From Syntrophobacterales bacterium (GTDB taxonomy: Bacteria; Desulfobacterota; Syntrophorhabdia; Syntrophorhabdales; Syntrophorhabdaceae), in the NCBI GenBank assembly GCA_031274925.1, contig JAISPL010000028.1:1-64000 (forward strand): DNA of 64,000 nt, given 5' to 3'. The notes under the pieces are model-generated. The model worked only from the letters and a program-made list of their open reading frames with translations. It was not told the origin of the DNA and made no database searches. Shown piece after piece: positions 53,664 through 63,341 of the stretch; within the stretch, counting starts at the first letter, position 1; the number at the start of each line of letters is the position of its first letter. A program made the position numbers and the translations under genes.

Positions 53664-54953
53664 CTATCTTCTAAACTCATTATCTTTGTACACAACTGCA
53701 CCGTCCACGATAGTTAGGAGATTTTTCCCCTTCAGTTTCCAGCCGCCAAAGGGAGTATTCTTCCCTTTAGAAATAAAGCTGGCAGGGTCGACGGTCCATT
53801 CTTTGTCCGGGTCAAAGACAATCAGGTCCGCGTGCTTACCAGGGGAAATTTCGCCGTAGGGGAGGCGGAGCATCTTTGCAGGGTTTACCGTGAGCTTGCA
53901 GAGAAGCTCTTTCATTGAAAGGATACCCTCATGGACAAGCGACAGGGACAAAGAAAATGCGGTCTCCAGGCCAGATATACCCGAAGAGGCGAGATTATAC
54001 TCCACATCCTTTGAGGTCAGCTCATGGGGTGCGTGGTCTGTAGCGATGATATCAATGCTTCCGTTTCTCAGCCCTTCTTTAATAGCTTCCATATCAGCAC
54101 GGGACCTCAGAGGAGGATTAACTTTCGTGTTTGTGTCAAAAGTAAGAGTCGCCTCATCGGTGAGCGAAAAGTAATGAGGACAGGTATCACATGTGATCTT
54201 CCCGTACAACTTTTTGAAGTGGCTGATCGCCTTCACGCTCCCTGCAGTCGATATGTGGGTCAGGTGAATATGTGAACCGGTGTACGCACCTATGGCTATA
54301 TCTCTCTGAACGATAATTTCTTCGGCGATTGACGGCACCGCATCAATTCCCGACAAAAGAGATGCGATTCCTTCGTGTACAAACCCTCTGGAGAGGTCTT
54401 CATCTTCACAGTGAGATATTACTGGTATGCCGAAGAGCTTTATATACTCCATTGCCTTCCTGAGTAATGCCGCATTCCTGACGGATCTGCCGTCATCCGA
54501 TATGGCGACAATACCTGCGGCGTACATGTCTCCGATCTCGGAAAGCTCTTCCCCCTTGAGGTCTTTGGTAATAGACCCGCACGAGAAGACCCTGCAGACG
54601 CCCTCAGATTTTGCTTTTTCCACTATCGCTTCGGTAACGCTTCTGTTGTCGTTCACCGGGTTTGTATTTGCCATGCACACTATGGTGGTGTAGCCGCCCT
54701 TTATTGCCGCTGCAGTACCGGTTTTTATTGTCTCTTTGTACTCATAACCTGGTTCCCTAAGATGGGCATGGACATCAATAAGCCCAGGAGCAACAATGTA
54801 ATTGCTTGCGTCTATGACCTGAATATCATCCTTGGCTGCGGAAATCTTGCGGTCGATCTTTTCGATTACATTTCCGTTAATGAAGACATCCATTACTGAA
54901 TCCAGGTCCTGAGCCGGATCAATAACTCTGCCTTGCTTTAGGAGGATTTTCAT
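53664..54953 (-). CDS. pyrC: Dihydroorotase
   Basis: 429-residue amidohydrolase of pyrimidine synthesis (type I, pyrC-like). Metal ligands include [11 protein letters not shown] (His-x-His), [23 protein letters not shown] (two His) and ATDHAPHE (Asp). [15 protein letters not shown] and [13 protein letters not shown] are conserved too. It overlaps the upstream pyrB by four bases (ATGA) and is the last gene of the fdx-pyrR-pyrB-pyrC operon. Confidence 0.95.
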   Translation of the reverse strand: MKILLKQGRVIDPAQDLDSVMDVFINGNVIEKIDRKISAAKDDIQVIDASNYIVAPGLIDVHAHLREPGYEYKETIKTGTAAAIKGGYTTIVCMANTNPVNDNRSVTEAIVEKAKSEGVCRVFSCGSITKDLKGEELSEIGDMYAAGIVAISDDGRSVRNAALLRKAMEYIKLFGIPVISHCEDEDLSRGFVHEGIASLLSGIDAVPSIAEEIIVQRDIAIGAYTGSHIHLTHISTAGSVKAISHFKKLYGKITCDTCPHYFSLTDEATLTFDTNTKVNPPLRSRADMEAIKEGLRNGSIDIIATDHAPHELTSKDVEYNLASSGISGLETAFSLSLSLVHEGILSMKELLCKLTVNPAKMLRLPYGEISPGKHADLIVFDPDKEWTVDPASFISKGKNTPFGGWKLKGKNLLTIVDGAVVYKDNEFRR

Positions 54954-55873
54954 GTTTCGCCTCCCGTAAGAAGATAGAGGATTGCCATCCTTACGGCTAC
55001 GCCGTTCTCGACCTGCTCAAAGATCACAGAGTAAGGACCGTCGGCCACTTCATCGGTAATTTCCACTCCTCTATTCATGGGACCGGGGTGCATAATAATT
55101 ACATCTTTTTTTGCCTTTTTGAGATAGGACTGCTTAAGACCGAAGAGGGTGGAATATTCCTTGATGGACGGAATATAAGAGATGCCGCCTCGTTCTTTTT
55201 GTATACGCAACATCATGATTACATCTGCATTCTTTACGGCTTTTTCCAAATCGTATTCAACGTTGACGCCCAAGGTCTCAATATGGGGCGGAATCATTGT
55301 GGGTGGACCCGAGCAGGTAATATTTGTGTCGAAATACTTTAAGGCAAATATGTTGGAGCGCGCCACCCTGCTGTGGGCTATGTCTCCGACAATTGTTACA
55401 TTGAGCCCGTCCAGCCGACGTTTTTTCTCCCTAATAGTGAAAAGATCAAGGAGGGCCTGAGTGGGGTGTTCATGGGAGCCGTCGCCCCCATTTATCACCG
55501 AAGACTCGACTATTCTTGACAGCATATGAGGTGCGCCGGGCATATTGTGCCGGATAATGATCACATCCGGCTTCATGGACTCCAGATTTTTAGCCGTATC
55601 CTTAAGAGTCTCACCCTTGACGTAGCTGCTGGTGCTGGCCGTAATATTGATTGTATCCGCGCTGAGTCTCTTTGCTGCGATCTCAAAGGAAGTGCGGGTT
55701 CTCGTGCTTGCCTCATAGAAAAGTGTTATGACCGTCTTGCCGCGAAGGGTAGGCACTTTCTTTATCTCTCTTCTCGATACGTCCTTGAACGACTCGGCTG
55801 TGTCGAGAATAGCCATGATCTCATCTTTTGTGAGGCTATTAATTCCTAGGAGATCTTTTTTCCTCAAATTCAC
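54950..55873 (-). CDS. pyrB: Aspartate carbamoyltransferase catalytic subunit
   Basis: 307 residues. The carbamoyl-phosphate site is [13 protein letters not shown] and the aspartate loop is [20 protein letters not shown] is also seen. The start GTG 55873 overlaps the pyrR stop (TAGTG). It encodes the catalytic chain only; no pyrI regulatory gene is near. It makes carbamoyl-aspartate from carbamoyl phosphate and aspartate. Confidence 0.96.
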   Translation of the reverse strand: MNLRKKDLLGINSLTKDEIMAILDTAESFKDVSRREIKKVPTLRGKTVITLFYEASTRTRTSFEIAAKRLSADTINITASTSSYVKGETLKDTAKNLESMKPDVIIIRHNMPGAPHMLSRIVESSVINGGDGSHEHPTQALLDLFTIREKKRRLDGLNVTIVGDIAHSRVARSNIFALKYFDTNITCSGPPTMIPPHIETLGVNVEYDLEKAVKNADVIMMLRIQKERGGISYIPSIKEYSTLFGLKQSYLKKAKKDVIIMHPGPMNRGVEITDEVADGPYSVIFEQVENGVAVRMAILYLLTGGET

Positions 55874-56403
55874 TACGACCTCACCAGCACTACTTCATCT
55901 TTGCTGTCCACCTCACGAAGCCTGACGAGGACCTCTTCGCCGGGGCCAACGGCGTAAAAGACCCCCACGTAATCAGGGTGAATGGGGAGCTCTCTTTGAC
56001 CCCGGTCCACAAGAACAGCGAGATGGATCTTATTGGGTCTCCCAAGGTCCATAATGGCGTCTATGGCCGCTCTTATAGTTCGCCCGGTATGAATAACGTC
56101 GTCCACCAAGACGAGTGTCATGTCGTTCACGTTGAAAGGTATCTCGGTCTTCTTCAGGATTGGCGTCTTAAGCTTGAAGATGTCGTCCCTGTACATGGTT
56201 ATATCAAGCACACCGACTGGAAGGGATGTCTTTTCCACTTCAAGCACTTTATCTCTGATCCTGCTCGCCAGATGAACCCCCCTTGTCCGTATTCCTATAA
56301 GGCTCAGCGATCCGCATCCCTGGTTCTTTTCAATTATTTCATGAGTAATCCTGTTGATGGTTCTTTCAAGAGCTTTCTTGTCAAGCAGGGCTTTGGTCTT
56401 CAT
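55873..56403 (-). CDS. pyrR: PyrR: bifunctional uracil phosphoribosyltransferase / pyr operon regulator
   Basis: 176 residues. The PRPP motif is [19 protein letters not shown], with [14 protein letters not shown] and [14 protein letters not shown]. In many bacteria it binds pyr mRNA to attenuate transcription or conveys uracil salvage. I looked for the PyrR-binding loop in the 200 bases ahead of this operon and did not see it, so regulation is unproven. It starts at ATG 56403, overlapping the upstream ferredoxin stop (TGATG). Confidence 0.93.
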   Translation of the reverse strand: MKTKALLDKKALERTINRITHEIIEKNQGCGSLSLIGIRTRGVHLASRIRDKVLEVEKTSLPVGVLDITMYRDDIFKLKTPILKKTEIPFNVNDMTLVLVDDVIHTGRTIRAAIDAIMDLGRPNKIHLAVLVDRGQRELPIHPDYVGVFYAVGPGEEVLVRLREVDSKDEVVLVRS

Positions 56404-56582
56404 CAGTCATCCATCCTGATTGCATTATCAGGACACATATCCACACATGACGCACACTCTATACAGTCCTCGGAGTTTGCCGCCACGACATCTTCATCCT
56501 GGAAAACAAATACTTCGTAAGGACAAATTTCAACACATTCCAGACATTTTTTACATAACTCTTGGGAAATGTAGGGTCTCAT
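56403..56582 (-). CDS. 4Fe-4S dicluster ferredoxin at the head of the pyr operon
   Basis: 59 residues, too short to appear in long-frame searches. Motifs CKKCLECVEICP and CIECASCVDMCP bind two [4Fe-4S] clusters. Its TGA overlaps the pyrR ATG, so the two are translationally coupled. A ferredoxin gene at the head of pyrRBC is unusual and suggests an electron-carrying role near dihydroorotate oxidation, though no pyrD/pyrK is visible. ATG 56582 with AAGG close upstream. Confidence 0.92.
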   Translation of the reverse strand: MRPYISQELCKKCLECVEICPYEVFVFQDEDVVAANSEDCIECASCVDMCPDNAIRMDD

Positions 56583-56777
56583 TTACCTTGTTACTATAAT
56601 AATGGGTACAAGAAAAAAAATCAATCAAGAAAAATGGAAGAGCCATGCTGTATCACGATTTACACGAGGTTCTTTGTAGTTTACAAGGAGCGGCTATTCC
56701 TGATATGATGATGAATAAAATTCGGGCAAGATAGTGAGCGAAACAAACAAACCGAATATGATTTATGGACCGTTGCC

Positions 56778-57263
56778 ATGGTGATACTTGGCATTGATCC
56801 TGGGCTAGCCAGTACGGGTTTTGGCGCGATTGCCTGCAATGGTCCGGAACCGCGTCTTTTGAGGTGTGGCTACATAAAGACATCAACCGCGGATGCCATG
56901 TCGCAGAGGCTGTTCAGTATCTATTCCGATCTCAATCACTTGGTGAAAGCGGTGCGGCCTGATCTTGTAGCGGTTGAAAATGTATTCTCCTTGGTGAAGT
57001 ATCCGAGGGCGGGCATTGTGCTGGGTGGTGTTGTTGGTATCATATATCTTTGCGTGGTTCAGAACAACCTGACAATGAAAGAGATAACGCCGAAAGAGAT
57101 AAAAAATGCCCTCGTAGGATGCGGCAGTGCCGATAAAAGCCAGGTAAAAAGGACGGTCCAAGCTGCGCTTAAAGTGGATGGCATCAAGTCCTTTCATGCT
57201 GCGGATGCCTTGGCTGTGGCTCTTACCGCGTTGTACAGGACTTCTCCAGAGCGTGTCGGATGA
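56778..57263 (+). CDS. ruvC: Holliday junction resolvase RuvC
   Basis: 161 residues. Acidic triad or tetrad: VILGIDPGLASTGFG (first Asp), VAVENVFSL (Glu), and FHAADALAVALTAL (two Asp near the end). Makes symmetrical nicks at Holliday junctions. Overlaps ruvA by ATGA. Gene order ruvC-ruvA-ruvB is the common bacterial arrangement. Confidence 0.95.
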   Translation: MVILGIDPGLASTGFGAIACNGPEPRLLRCGYIKTSTADAMSQRLFSIYSDLNHLVKAVRPDLVAVENVFSLVKYPRAGIVLGGVVGIIYLCVVQNNLTMKEITPKEIKNALVGCGSADKSQVKRTVQAALKVDGIKSFHAADALAVALTALYRTSPERVG

Positions 57264-57874
57264 TAGCGTATCTCGAAGGAAAACTTAAAAATATTTACGA
57301 AGACAGGCTCATACTGCTCGTGAACGGGATAGGTTACGATGTGCTGGTTCCGGCTTATGTCATGCTTGAGGTGAGGAGGACCGCTAAACTTGACAGTCCC
57401 ATTAGCCTTCATATTTCGTTCAATCAAACGGAGCGTCAACCAAAACCTGTTCTTGTTGGCTTCAAGAACGAGTTAGACAAGGAGTTCTTTGAGCTGTTTA
57501 TTTCGGTGGAGGACATAGGGCCTTCCGCCGCTATAAGAGCTCTCGCGAGGTCGGTTAGGGAAATAGCGCACTGGATAGAAGAGAAGGATATAAAAGCCCT
57601 GAGGCAGCTGAAAGGTATAGGCGAAAGGAAAGCCGAGAAAATTGTAGCGACTTTACGTGGGAAAGTTGCAAAATATGCAATGATACCAGAGGTCGAGATT
57701 CCTCCGGGAGAGACGGAGGATTTCAGAAAGGAAGTGGAATACGTATTAATCACTCAGTTGGGCCACAAAGTACTGGAAGCAAGAAAGATGATCGACGAGG
57801 CAATGAAAAGGAGTCCAGATATTTCATCTTCAGAAGGATTGTTTGAAGAGGTTTATCGGGGTCAGAGAAAATGA
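57260..57874 (+). CDS. ruvA: Holliday junction branch-migration protein RuvA
   Basis: 204 residues. N-terminal OB-fold ([18 protein letters not shown]), the HhH pair ([34 protein letters not shown]), and a C-terminal domain that binds RuvB. It holds the four-way junction in the planar form. Overlaps ruvB by ATGA. Confidence 0.95.
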   Translation: MIAYLEGKLKNIYEDRLILLVNGIGYDVLVPAYVMLEVRRTAKLDSPISLHISFNQTERQPKPVLVGFKNELDKEFFELFISVEDIGPSAAIRALARSVREIAHWIEEKDIKALRQLKGIGERKAEKIVATLRGKVAKYAMIPEVEIPPGETEDFRKEVEYVLITQLGHKVLEARKMIDEAMKRSPDISSSEGLFEEVYRGQRK

Positions 57875-58923
57875 TAAACGAAGAGACCGACGTTAATGCC
57901 TTGTTAAAGCAGACAGAGGAGAGCCGCACATTAGATGATGAGAACAGCGTTTCTTTGAGGCCATCCATACTCTCCGAATATGTAGGACAGGACAAGGTAG
58001 TCGAGACCCTCAAGATAGCAGTCGAGGCGGCGAAACAACGAAAAGAGCCGTTGGAACACATTCTTTTTAACGGGCCGCCTGGATTAGGAAAGACCACGCT
58101 TGCTCACATCATCGCCAATGAGATGGGTACGAGGATCATAATGTCTTCCGGGCCTGCGCTTGAGAAGGGCGGCGATCTGATGGGGTTGCTCACTCATATG
58201 GAGAGAGGCGATGTGTTCTTTATTGATGAGATTCACAGGATGCCGAAGGTAGTGGAAGAATTCCTATATCCTGCCATGGAAGACTTTGCGGTCGATTTTA
58301 TCTTCGATAAGGGTGTTCACGCGAGGACTCACAGGTACAGACTCGAACATTTTACTCTCATCGGCGCGACAACAAGATCTGGGCTTCTCTCATCTCCCCT
58401 CAGAGAGCGGTTCGGCATTACAAGAGACCTTGATTTTTATACCGAAGCCGATCTTATAAAGATTATAAAGCGATCTGCCGTGATACTTAATGTGCCTATA
58501 AATGAGGATGGGGCTTATGAAACGGCGAGAAGGGCGAGGGGTACTCCGCGGGTGGCCAACAAGCTGCTCAAGCGGGTACGTGATTACGCTCAGGTAAGGG
58601 CGGACGGGAAGATCACGGGAAAGATCGCAGTGGAAGCGCTGTTCCTTGAAGGGATTGATGGATATGGCCTCGGAGAAATCGACCGAAGACTGCTTACTAC
58701 CATCATAGTCAATTACAATGGAGGGCCTGTGGGTATTGAGGCGCTGGCGGCTACACTGCAGCTTGAGTCAGACGTGCTTCTTGAGGTGGTGGAGCCCTAT
58801 TTGCTAAAAACAGGCTTTGTTATCAGAACGTCCCAAGGGAGAAGGGCTTCTCCAATGGCTTTCTCTCATCTTGGAATCCCTTATAAGAGCTCCCATGTTT
58901 CGTCAGGACTGTTCGATAAATAA
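57871..58923 (+). CDS. ruvB: Holliday junction branch-migration helicase RuvB
   Basis: 350-residue AAA+ motor. Walker A is [16 protein letters not shown], Walker B is FIDEIHRM, sensor 1 is [20 protein letters not shown], which also holds the arginine finger. A winged helix at the C-terminus touches [24 protein letters not shown] is the usual N-terminal start. It ends the ruvCAB operon. Confidence 0.97.
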   Translation: MINEETDVNALLKQTEESRTLDDENSVSLRPSILSEYVGQDKVVETLKIAVEAAKQRKEPLEHILFNGPPGLGKTTLAHIIANEMGTRIIMSSGPALEKGGDLMGLLTHMERGDVFFIDEIHRMPKVVEEFLYPAMEDFAVDFIFDKGVHARTHRYRLEHFTLIGATTRSGLLSSPLRERFGITRDLDFYTEADLIKIIKRSAVILNVPINEDGAYETARRARGTPRVANKLLKRVRDYAQVRADGKITGKIAVEALFLEGIDGYGLGEIDRRLLTTIIVNYNGGPVGIEALAATLQLESDVLLEVVEPYLLKTGFVIRTSQGRRASPMAFSHLGIPYKSSHVSSGLFDK

Positions 58924-59071
58924 GCCCGCCTGAAGTCGATAGCGAGGGTGATTTTAAGCCGTCAATCGAAAAACTGGCCGGTGGGCTATCTTAATCGGCC
59001 TTTCCCATTTAACCTGACGCCCTCTTTATTTGTTATGTCGTCTTCTAGTATCAAATTATATTCCCTTTTTG

Positions 59072-59166
59072 AATCTCTACGGGTCTAATTCCCCGCCTCT
59101 TGGGACGCTGCCTAATAGTCTATTGTAAACCTCGGGATACCCCGCCTTGCGGCGGGGAAGTTCATT
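59072..59166. repeat. Dispersed repeat, copy B, ending in a GC hairpin (relic IS200/IS605-like end)
   Basis: 95 bases matching copy A at 38032-38130 over most of its length, including the left AATCTCTACGGGTCTAATTC, the middle CCTAATAGTC and the terminal GGATACCCCGCC...GCGGCGGGGAAGTTCATT hairpin. It lies downstream of ruvB, with no transposase gene. Orientation is the same as copy A. Confidence 0.65.
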
Positions 59167-59283
59167 TCCTGATCATCGTTTCTGCGTGGCATTTATTGAT
59201 TCCCTCTCTGTAATATTTTGTATATTATGGGGAATATCAGATCATGATCAGGTTTGGAGCAGGGCGAATAAGGATTGCGAGAG

Positions 59284-59320
59284 AAAAGAAAGGAGAGGGA
59301 TAGCCCGATTCCTTTCTTTT
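59284..59320 (-). terminator. Terminator of the cold-shock gene
   Basis: An 11-bp stem (AAAAGAAAGGA with TCCTTTCTTTT) with a 15-base loop; on the minus strand the second arm ends in a T-rich run. It overlaps the csp stop codon. Confidence 0.7.
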
Positions 59321-59522
59321 ATTCCGACTTCACCACATTTGCGGCCTGTGGGCCTTTCGGACCTTTGACTACTTCAAAGTCAACGCGTTCCCCGGTTTTT
59401 AACGTCTTAAATCCATCCTGTTTAATTGCAGAAAAATGCACAAAGACGTCCTCTCCGTTGTCTTGTTCAATAAAGCCATACCCCTTCGAATCGTTGAACC
59501 ATTTAACTTTACCTACTGGCAT
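59319..59522 (-). CDS. Cold-shock-domain protein (CspA family)
   Basis: 67-residue OB-fold RNA chaperone. [20 protein letters not shown] holds RNP1-like residues, DVFVHFSAI is RNP2-like, and [17 protein letters not shown] ends it. ATG 59522 is preferred, with AAGGGG nine bases upstream, over ATG 59540. It is a single-gene unit with its own terminator. Expected to melt RNA structure at low temperature or on growth arrest. Confidence 0.94.
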   Translation of the reverse strand: MPVGKVKWFNDSKGYGFIEQDNGEDVFVHFSAIKQDGFKTLKTGERVDFEVVKGPKGPQAANVVKSE

Positions 59523-59757
59523 ACCACGAACCCCTTTCATTGTGTAATATTAAAACAGTTATACTTTGATTTAATATTTATTCTCATTGAAAAAGATGTG
59601 TCAAGTGAAATCTTGAGAAATAAAAAATTATTTCAAACATTTTCTGAACACGCCAAAGAGGCGTATATCAACAGTTTTTCGGCTTAGAAATGTATACATG
59701 ATCGGAGAATCAGCGTCTATTCGACTTTGCTGAATATTGTTCTGGTTCAATTATTAT
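59523..59757. other. Intergenic stretch between divergent csp and cobA-hemD genes
   Basis: About 235 bases. It contains the csp leader on the minus strand, which may be a thermosensitive 5' UTR, and the start of the cobA-hemD promoter region. Confidence 0.35.
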
Positions 59758-59786
59758 TTGAGTGAAAGATCTTTTCCACGTATAAT
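59758..59786 (+). promoter_or_regulatory. Sigma-70 promoter of cobA-hemD
   Basis: TTGAGT at 59758-59763, exactly 17 bases, perfect TATAAT at 59781-59786. The gene begins 53 bases downstream. Confidence 0.7.
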
Positions 59787-59838
59787 GTGGAGGATGCTGA
59801 CTATCCTTAAGTTAAAGGCATAACAGAAACAGGCGATT

Positions 59839-61341
59839 ATGGGAAAAATATTTTTAGTTGGGGCCGGCCCTGGTGATCCGAAACTTATTACCGTCAAAGG
59901 AATGGAACTGATACGTCGTGCTGATTCCATCATATATGACTACTTGGCGAATGATAGCCTCCTTGGGTTTGCAGGAAAGGGCGTGGAGCTTATCTATGTG
60001 GGGAAGCAGGCTTCCAGGCACGCGATGTCACAAGGTGAGATTAATGATTTGCTTGCGAGGAAAGCTCGCGAAAAAGAGATTGTAGTGCGGCTTAAGGGGG
60101 GGGACCCCTATGTGTTCGGCAGGGGAGGAGAAGAAGCAGTTTATTTAGCCGACCTGGGAATTGAATTTGAAATTGTCCCTGGTGTTACGTCAGCGATATC
60201 CGTACCTTCCTATGCTGGTGTACCTTTGACTCACAGAGAATATGCCTCCACGGTTGCCTTCGTGACAGGGCATGAGGACGAAACAAAGGCAGGCTCAACT
60301 ATCAAATGGCATGAGCTTGCGCTCGGGGTTGATACTATCGTATTCCTCATGGGAATAAAGCATCTGAAAGAGATAAAAGAGAGGTTGATTGAAGAAGGCA
60401 GGGCTGCCGATACCCCCGCCTGCGTCATACAGTGGGGCACCATGCCACAGCAACGGGTAGTGACGGGGCCATTGAAAGACATTGATGCGCTGGCGAGCAA
60501 GGCCAACATTAAACCCCCGGGCATCATCGTGGTGGGAGATGTGGTGACTCTCAGGGAAAAACTTAAATGGTTCGAGAAAAAACCTCTTTTTGGAAAGAAG
60601 ATCGCCGTTACCCGGGCGCCTCATCAGTCGATGAAGCTCGGCGAATTACTTACTGAAAGGGGAGCTGAAGCACTTTATATTGCCACCATAAACATAGTTC
60701 CTATCAAACCTAACGACCGGCTCAGGGAGGCGATAGACAGGATCAGTAAATACTTTTGTATAATCTTTACGAGTGTGAACGGCGCATCCATATTTTTTGA
60801 CGCACTATTCGCTCAAGGGATGGACGCTAGGTCTTTGGCTGGAGTAAAAGTGCTGCCAATAGGGACGGCTACAGCTGAATTTTTAGAATCAAAGGGATTA
60901 ATGCCGGATTTTATCCCGAAAAAGTTTACTTCAGAAGGGATTATCGAAGTATTAGAAGGAAAAGTAAAAGGGCGACGATTCTTGTTGCCGAGGGCGGAAC
61001 AGGCCCGCAACGTGATAGCAAAATTTATAAGTGATCATGGCGGTCTATGCGATGTAATCCCCGTTTACAGGACGACACTTCCGGACAACACCGAGTTGCC
61101 TGCCGAGAAGCCTGACATTGTGACGTTTACAAGCGCCTCAACGGTGGAAAATTTTATCACCCTCTTCGGTAAGGAGATGTTTGAAACGACATCCGTTGCC
61201 TCCATAGGGCCCATCACTACGGAAACACTGACGAAGCATCAGGTGAGGGTGGATATTGAGGCTTCCCGATATGATATCAAGGGTCTTGTCGACGCTATTG
61301 TAGAAACAGTGAGCCGACAAATGGCCGAAAAAAGCACATAA
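59839..61341 (+). CDS. cobA-hemD: Uroporphyrinogen-III C-methyltransferase / uroporphyrinogen-III synthase fusion
   Basis: 500 residues with two enzymes. Residues 1 to about 245 form the SAM uroporphyrinogen methyltransferase (IFLVGAGPGDPKLITVKG, VRLKGGDPYVFGRGGEEA, EIVPGVTSAISVPSYAGVPLT). The second part, about 260-500, is HemD (GKKIAVTRAPHQSMKLGELL, FTSVNGASIFFDAL, FTSASTVENFITLFG). Together they turn hydroxymethylbilane into precorrin-2, the start of cobalamin and siroheme synthesis. It stands alone, separate from the cobUSC genes. Confidence 0.93.
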   Translation: MGKIFLVGAGPGDPKLITVKGMELIRRADSIIYDYLANDSLLGFAGKGVELIYVGKQASRHAMSQGEINDLLARKAREKEIVVRLKGGDPYVFGRGGEEAVYLADLGIEFEIVPGVTSAISVPSYAGVPLTHREYASTVAFVTGHEDETKAGSTIKWHELALGVDTIVFLMGIKHLKEIKERLIEEGRAADTPACVIQWGTMPQQRVVTGPLKDIDALASKANIKPPGIIVVGDVVTLREKLKWFEKKPLFGKKIAVTRAPHQSMKLGELLTERGAEALYIATINIVPIKPNDRLREAIDRISKYFCIIFTSVNGASIFFDALFAQGMDARSLAGVKVLPIGTATAEFLESKGLMPDFIPKKFTSEGIIEVLEGKVKGRRFLLPRAEQARNVIAKFISDHGGLCDVIPVYRTTLPDNTELPAEKPDIVTFTSASTVENFITLFGKEMFETTSVASIGPITTETLTKHQVRVDIEASRYDIKGLVDAIVETVSRQMAEKST

Positions 61342-61473
61342 GACAACCTTAAAGATCGTTTAGGTGTGTTCCCGTCACAAAGCAACGGTCTGGACCTTGC
61401 GGTCATCAGAGCACCTAAGCGACATCATTCTCGACACCTGCAGTCCCAAGAGGAAATTGGTTGCTGGAAAATT

Positions 61474-61629
61474 TTACGCCTTTACGTCCTTTATTTTTCT
61501 CTTGATTGTCTTCTCTTTGTCGTTAGGGAAGTCTGCCTTGATATAGACAGTTTTTGAAAATACGCTCTGAACGGTCCCTTCCATTTCTTTTTTTGCAAAA
61601 GAGAATTTTACTTTGTCTCCTGACTTCAT
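61474..61629 (-). CDS. Small 51-residue protein after the FmdB-like gene
   Basis: A short frame absent from long-frame searches. ATG 61629 lies four bases after the stop of the FmdB-like gene, with GGGGG seven or so bases upstream. The product starts MKSGDKVKFSFAKKEMEGTV and is basic, rich in Lys and Val, with no Cys or membrane segment; GDKVKFSFAKKEMEGTVQS suggests a small beta-barrel, such as a KOW- or SH3-like fold, but I do not recognise a family. Confidence 0.6.
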   Translation of the reverse strand: MKSGDKVKFSFAKKEMEGTVQSVFSKTVYIKADFPNDKEKTIKRKIKDVKA

Positions 61630-61633
61630 TTAA

Positions 61634-61972
61634 TTAACCCCCAGCCTGACCGGCACTTTTAGTCTCGGTTGTTGCCTCTGACTTCGTCTCTGTTTTTGTC
61701 TCAACTGGCGCCTCTGACTTCGTCTCTGTTTTTGTCTCAGAGGTCACATCTTCCTTTGTTTCCTTGTATTTTGCGCCCCCCACCGTGTCTATCGGCTTCT
61801 TGTAATCTGTTACGTACCATCCGGTACCCTTTAAATGAAACGAACATTGGGAAACTAATTTGTTGAGCACCGCCCCGCACTCTCGGCACTCTGTCAAAGG
61901 ATCGTCTCCTATTTTCTGGAATATTTCAAAGGTCTTACCACAACCAGTGCATTCATATTCGTAAATTGGCAT
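61634..61972 (-). CDS. FmdB-like zinc-ribbon protein with a charged repeat tail
   Basis: 112 residues. MPIYEYECTGCGKTFEIFQ and LTECRECGAVLNKLVSQ carry the two CxxC knuckles of a zinc ribbon, as in FmdB-family regulatory proteins. After residue 65 the tail is made of near repeats of ETKTETKSEA, encoded by a 36-base tandem repeat (61675 and 61711). The tail is likely disordered. It is followed in four bases by the 51-residue gene. Zinc-ribbon function is not known. Confidence 0.8.
   Translation of the reverse strand: MPIYEYECTGCGKTFEIFQKIGDDPLTECRECGAVLNKLVSQCSFHLKGTGWYVTDYKKPIDTVGGAKYKETKEDVTSETKTETKSEAPVETKTETKSEATTETKSAGQAGG
61675..61739. repeat. 36-base tandem repeat within the FmdB-like gene
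   Basis: CCTCTGACTTCGTCTCTG and the following TTTTTGTCTCA occur at 61675 and again at 61711, in phase with the codons. They give the repeated acidic/basic tail. Confidence 0.7.
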
Positions 61973-62507
61973 ACTACTACCTCCAAGAAATCGCTTCGCT
62001 AATAGTATAGCCCTATCAAATGGGTTTCGTCAAGTTTAGCTTGTAGGGATTTTGGTTTTGGCAGCGAAGCATGCTTCCAGGCCAAGAAATGACCGGCATT
62101 TCTTTGAATGGATTTTGCGATATGGGAGCGATAAGCTTCATAAACATGAAGTGAACCGCAATCCATCAACTAGCAAATCCCTCCACCGTTTGCTCCTCTG
62201 ATAGAGATGAGGGGTTCTGCCTTGCCAAGATAAGTCTGTCGCTATGGCGAGAGATAGACACTGAAGAGAGGAAGATCACCCTCTAGTTTCCACGTCATAT
62301 GTGCCTCTTGAGATAGAAACGGCAAAGAGTCGCACCCTTCACAGAGGCGTATGACACACGCCGTAATAGACGAAACGAGAGAGGTTCTCCCTGATCTCTG
62401 ATCTGATAAGGGATCAGGGAGGATATTGGGATAGATGGCCAAAAAAAGGGGGTGATGACGAAAGACTTGACAAGCATCAAGATTCATGATTTTTATGAGG
62501 AGTTTAG
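61973..62507. other. Intergenic stretch between divergent genes
   Basis: About 535 bases. A 10-bp stem (CTCCCTGATC with GATCAGGGAG) occurs near 62387-62421, without a T-run. No gene was recognised; promoters of both flanking genes are expected. Confidence 0.35.
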
Positions 62508-63341
62508 GTGAATACCGTGGTGAATATTCTTCAGATAGATGTGGAAGACTGGTATTGCGATCTTGATCCTGTGGAATGGAGAAAACATGAGCCTAGGGTC
62601 GAAACTGCGACGAAAAAAGTATTGTCCATTCTCAGAGAGACAGAGAACCAGGCCACTTTTTTTGTGCTCGGACATGTGGCGGAGAAGTTTCCTGGCCTTA
62701 TCGCAAAGATAGACAGCGAAGGGCACGAAGTCGCATCTCACGGATACAGTCACCGGAGAGTCTCTGACCAGACCCCGGGGGAATTCGAAGAAGATGTGAA
62801 AAAATCGATTGCGATTCTTGAAGGAATCACGGGGAAAAAGGTAAAAGGTTATCGGGCGCCGCAATTCACCGTCATGAAGGAGACGCTGTGGGCTTTGGAT
62901 ATCCTCAAGAAGCAAAAGATGGAATATGATTCCAGTATTTTTCCAGTGAAAACACCCCTTTACGGCATCCCGGACGCCCCGTTATTTCCGTACGTGATCA
63001 ATTCCCAGGAAAATGGCTATGGCCATGGGCTTACAGAAGTCCCCTTATCTGTTTATAAATTACCGATATTAGGGAAAAATATCCCTGTTGCCGGCGGTTT
63101 TTATTTTCGGTTTTTCCCATATTTTTTCCTATCCTATGCGTTAAGGAAGCTTAACAGGAAAGGGAATATAGCTGTCTGTTATATGCATCCATGGGAATTG
63201 GACCCCGGGAAACCCAGAGTTGAGGGCCTGAAGTGGTATCACTACTACAGGTTGTCGGCGATGGAAGAAAAGTTCCGTAAACTGACCAGGGATTTCAGAT
63301 TTATATCAACACGGGAATGGATAAAAAATGAACGAGGATAA
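62508..63341 (+). CDS. Polysaccharide deacetylase, XrtA/DUF3473-type
   Basis: 277-residue NodB-homology deacetylase. Motifs are ILQIDVEDWY (Asp-Asp metal site), ATFFVLGHVAEKFP, VASHGYSHRRV (HxxxH metal site), YRAPQFTV (Arg) and PWELD near the end. Sequence and length fit the family tied to exosortase/PEP-CTERM exopolysaccharide clusters, which often has a C-terminal DUF3473. It starts at GTG 62508 after AGGAG and overlaps the next methyltransferase gene by 14 bases. Likely acts on a lipid-linked sugar polymer. Confidence 0.85.
   Translation: MNTVVNILQIDVEDWYCDLDPVEWRKHEPRVETATKKVLSILRETENQATFFVLGHVAEKFPGLIAKIDSEGHEVASHGYSHRRVSDQTPGEFEEDVKKSIAILEGITGKKVKGYRAPQFTVMKETLWALDILKKQKMEYDSSIFPVKTPLYGIPDAPLFPYVINSQENGYGHGLTEVPLSVYKLPILGKNIPVAGGFYFRFFPYFFLSYALRKLNRKGNIAVCYMHPWELDPGKPRVEGLKWYHYYRLSAMEEKFRKLTRDFRFISTREWIKNERG

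Noticed and set aside
56583-56777. PyrR-binding attenuator before the pyr operon
   Set aside because: I looked for the anti-antiterminator loop sequence and paired terminators on the minus strand and found none.
62387-62421. 10-bp stem-loop as terminator
   Set aside because: No T-run follows and the stem has a long loop; left only as a note in the intergenic entry.
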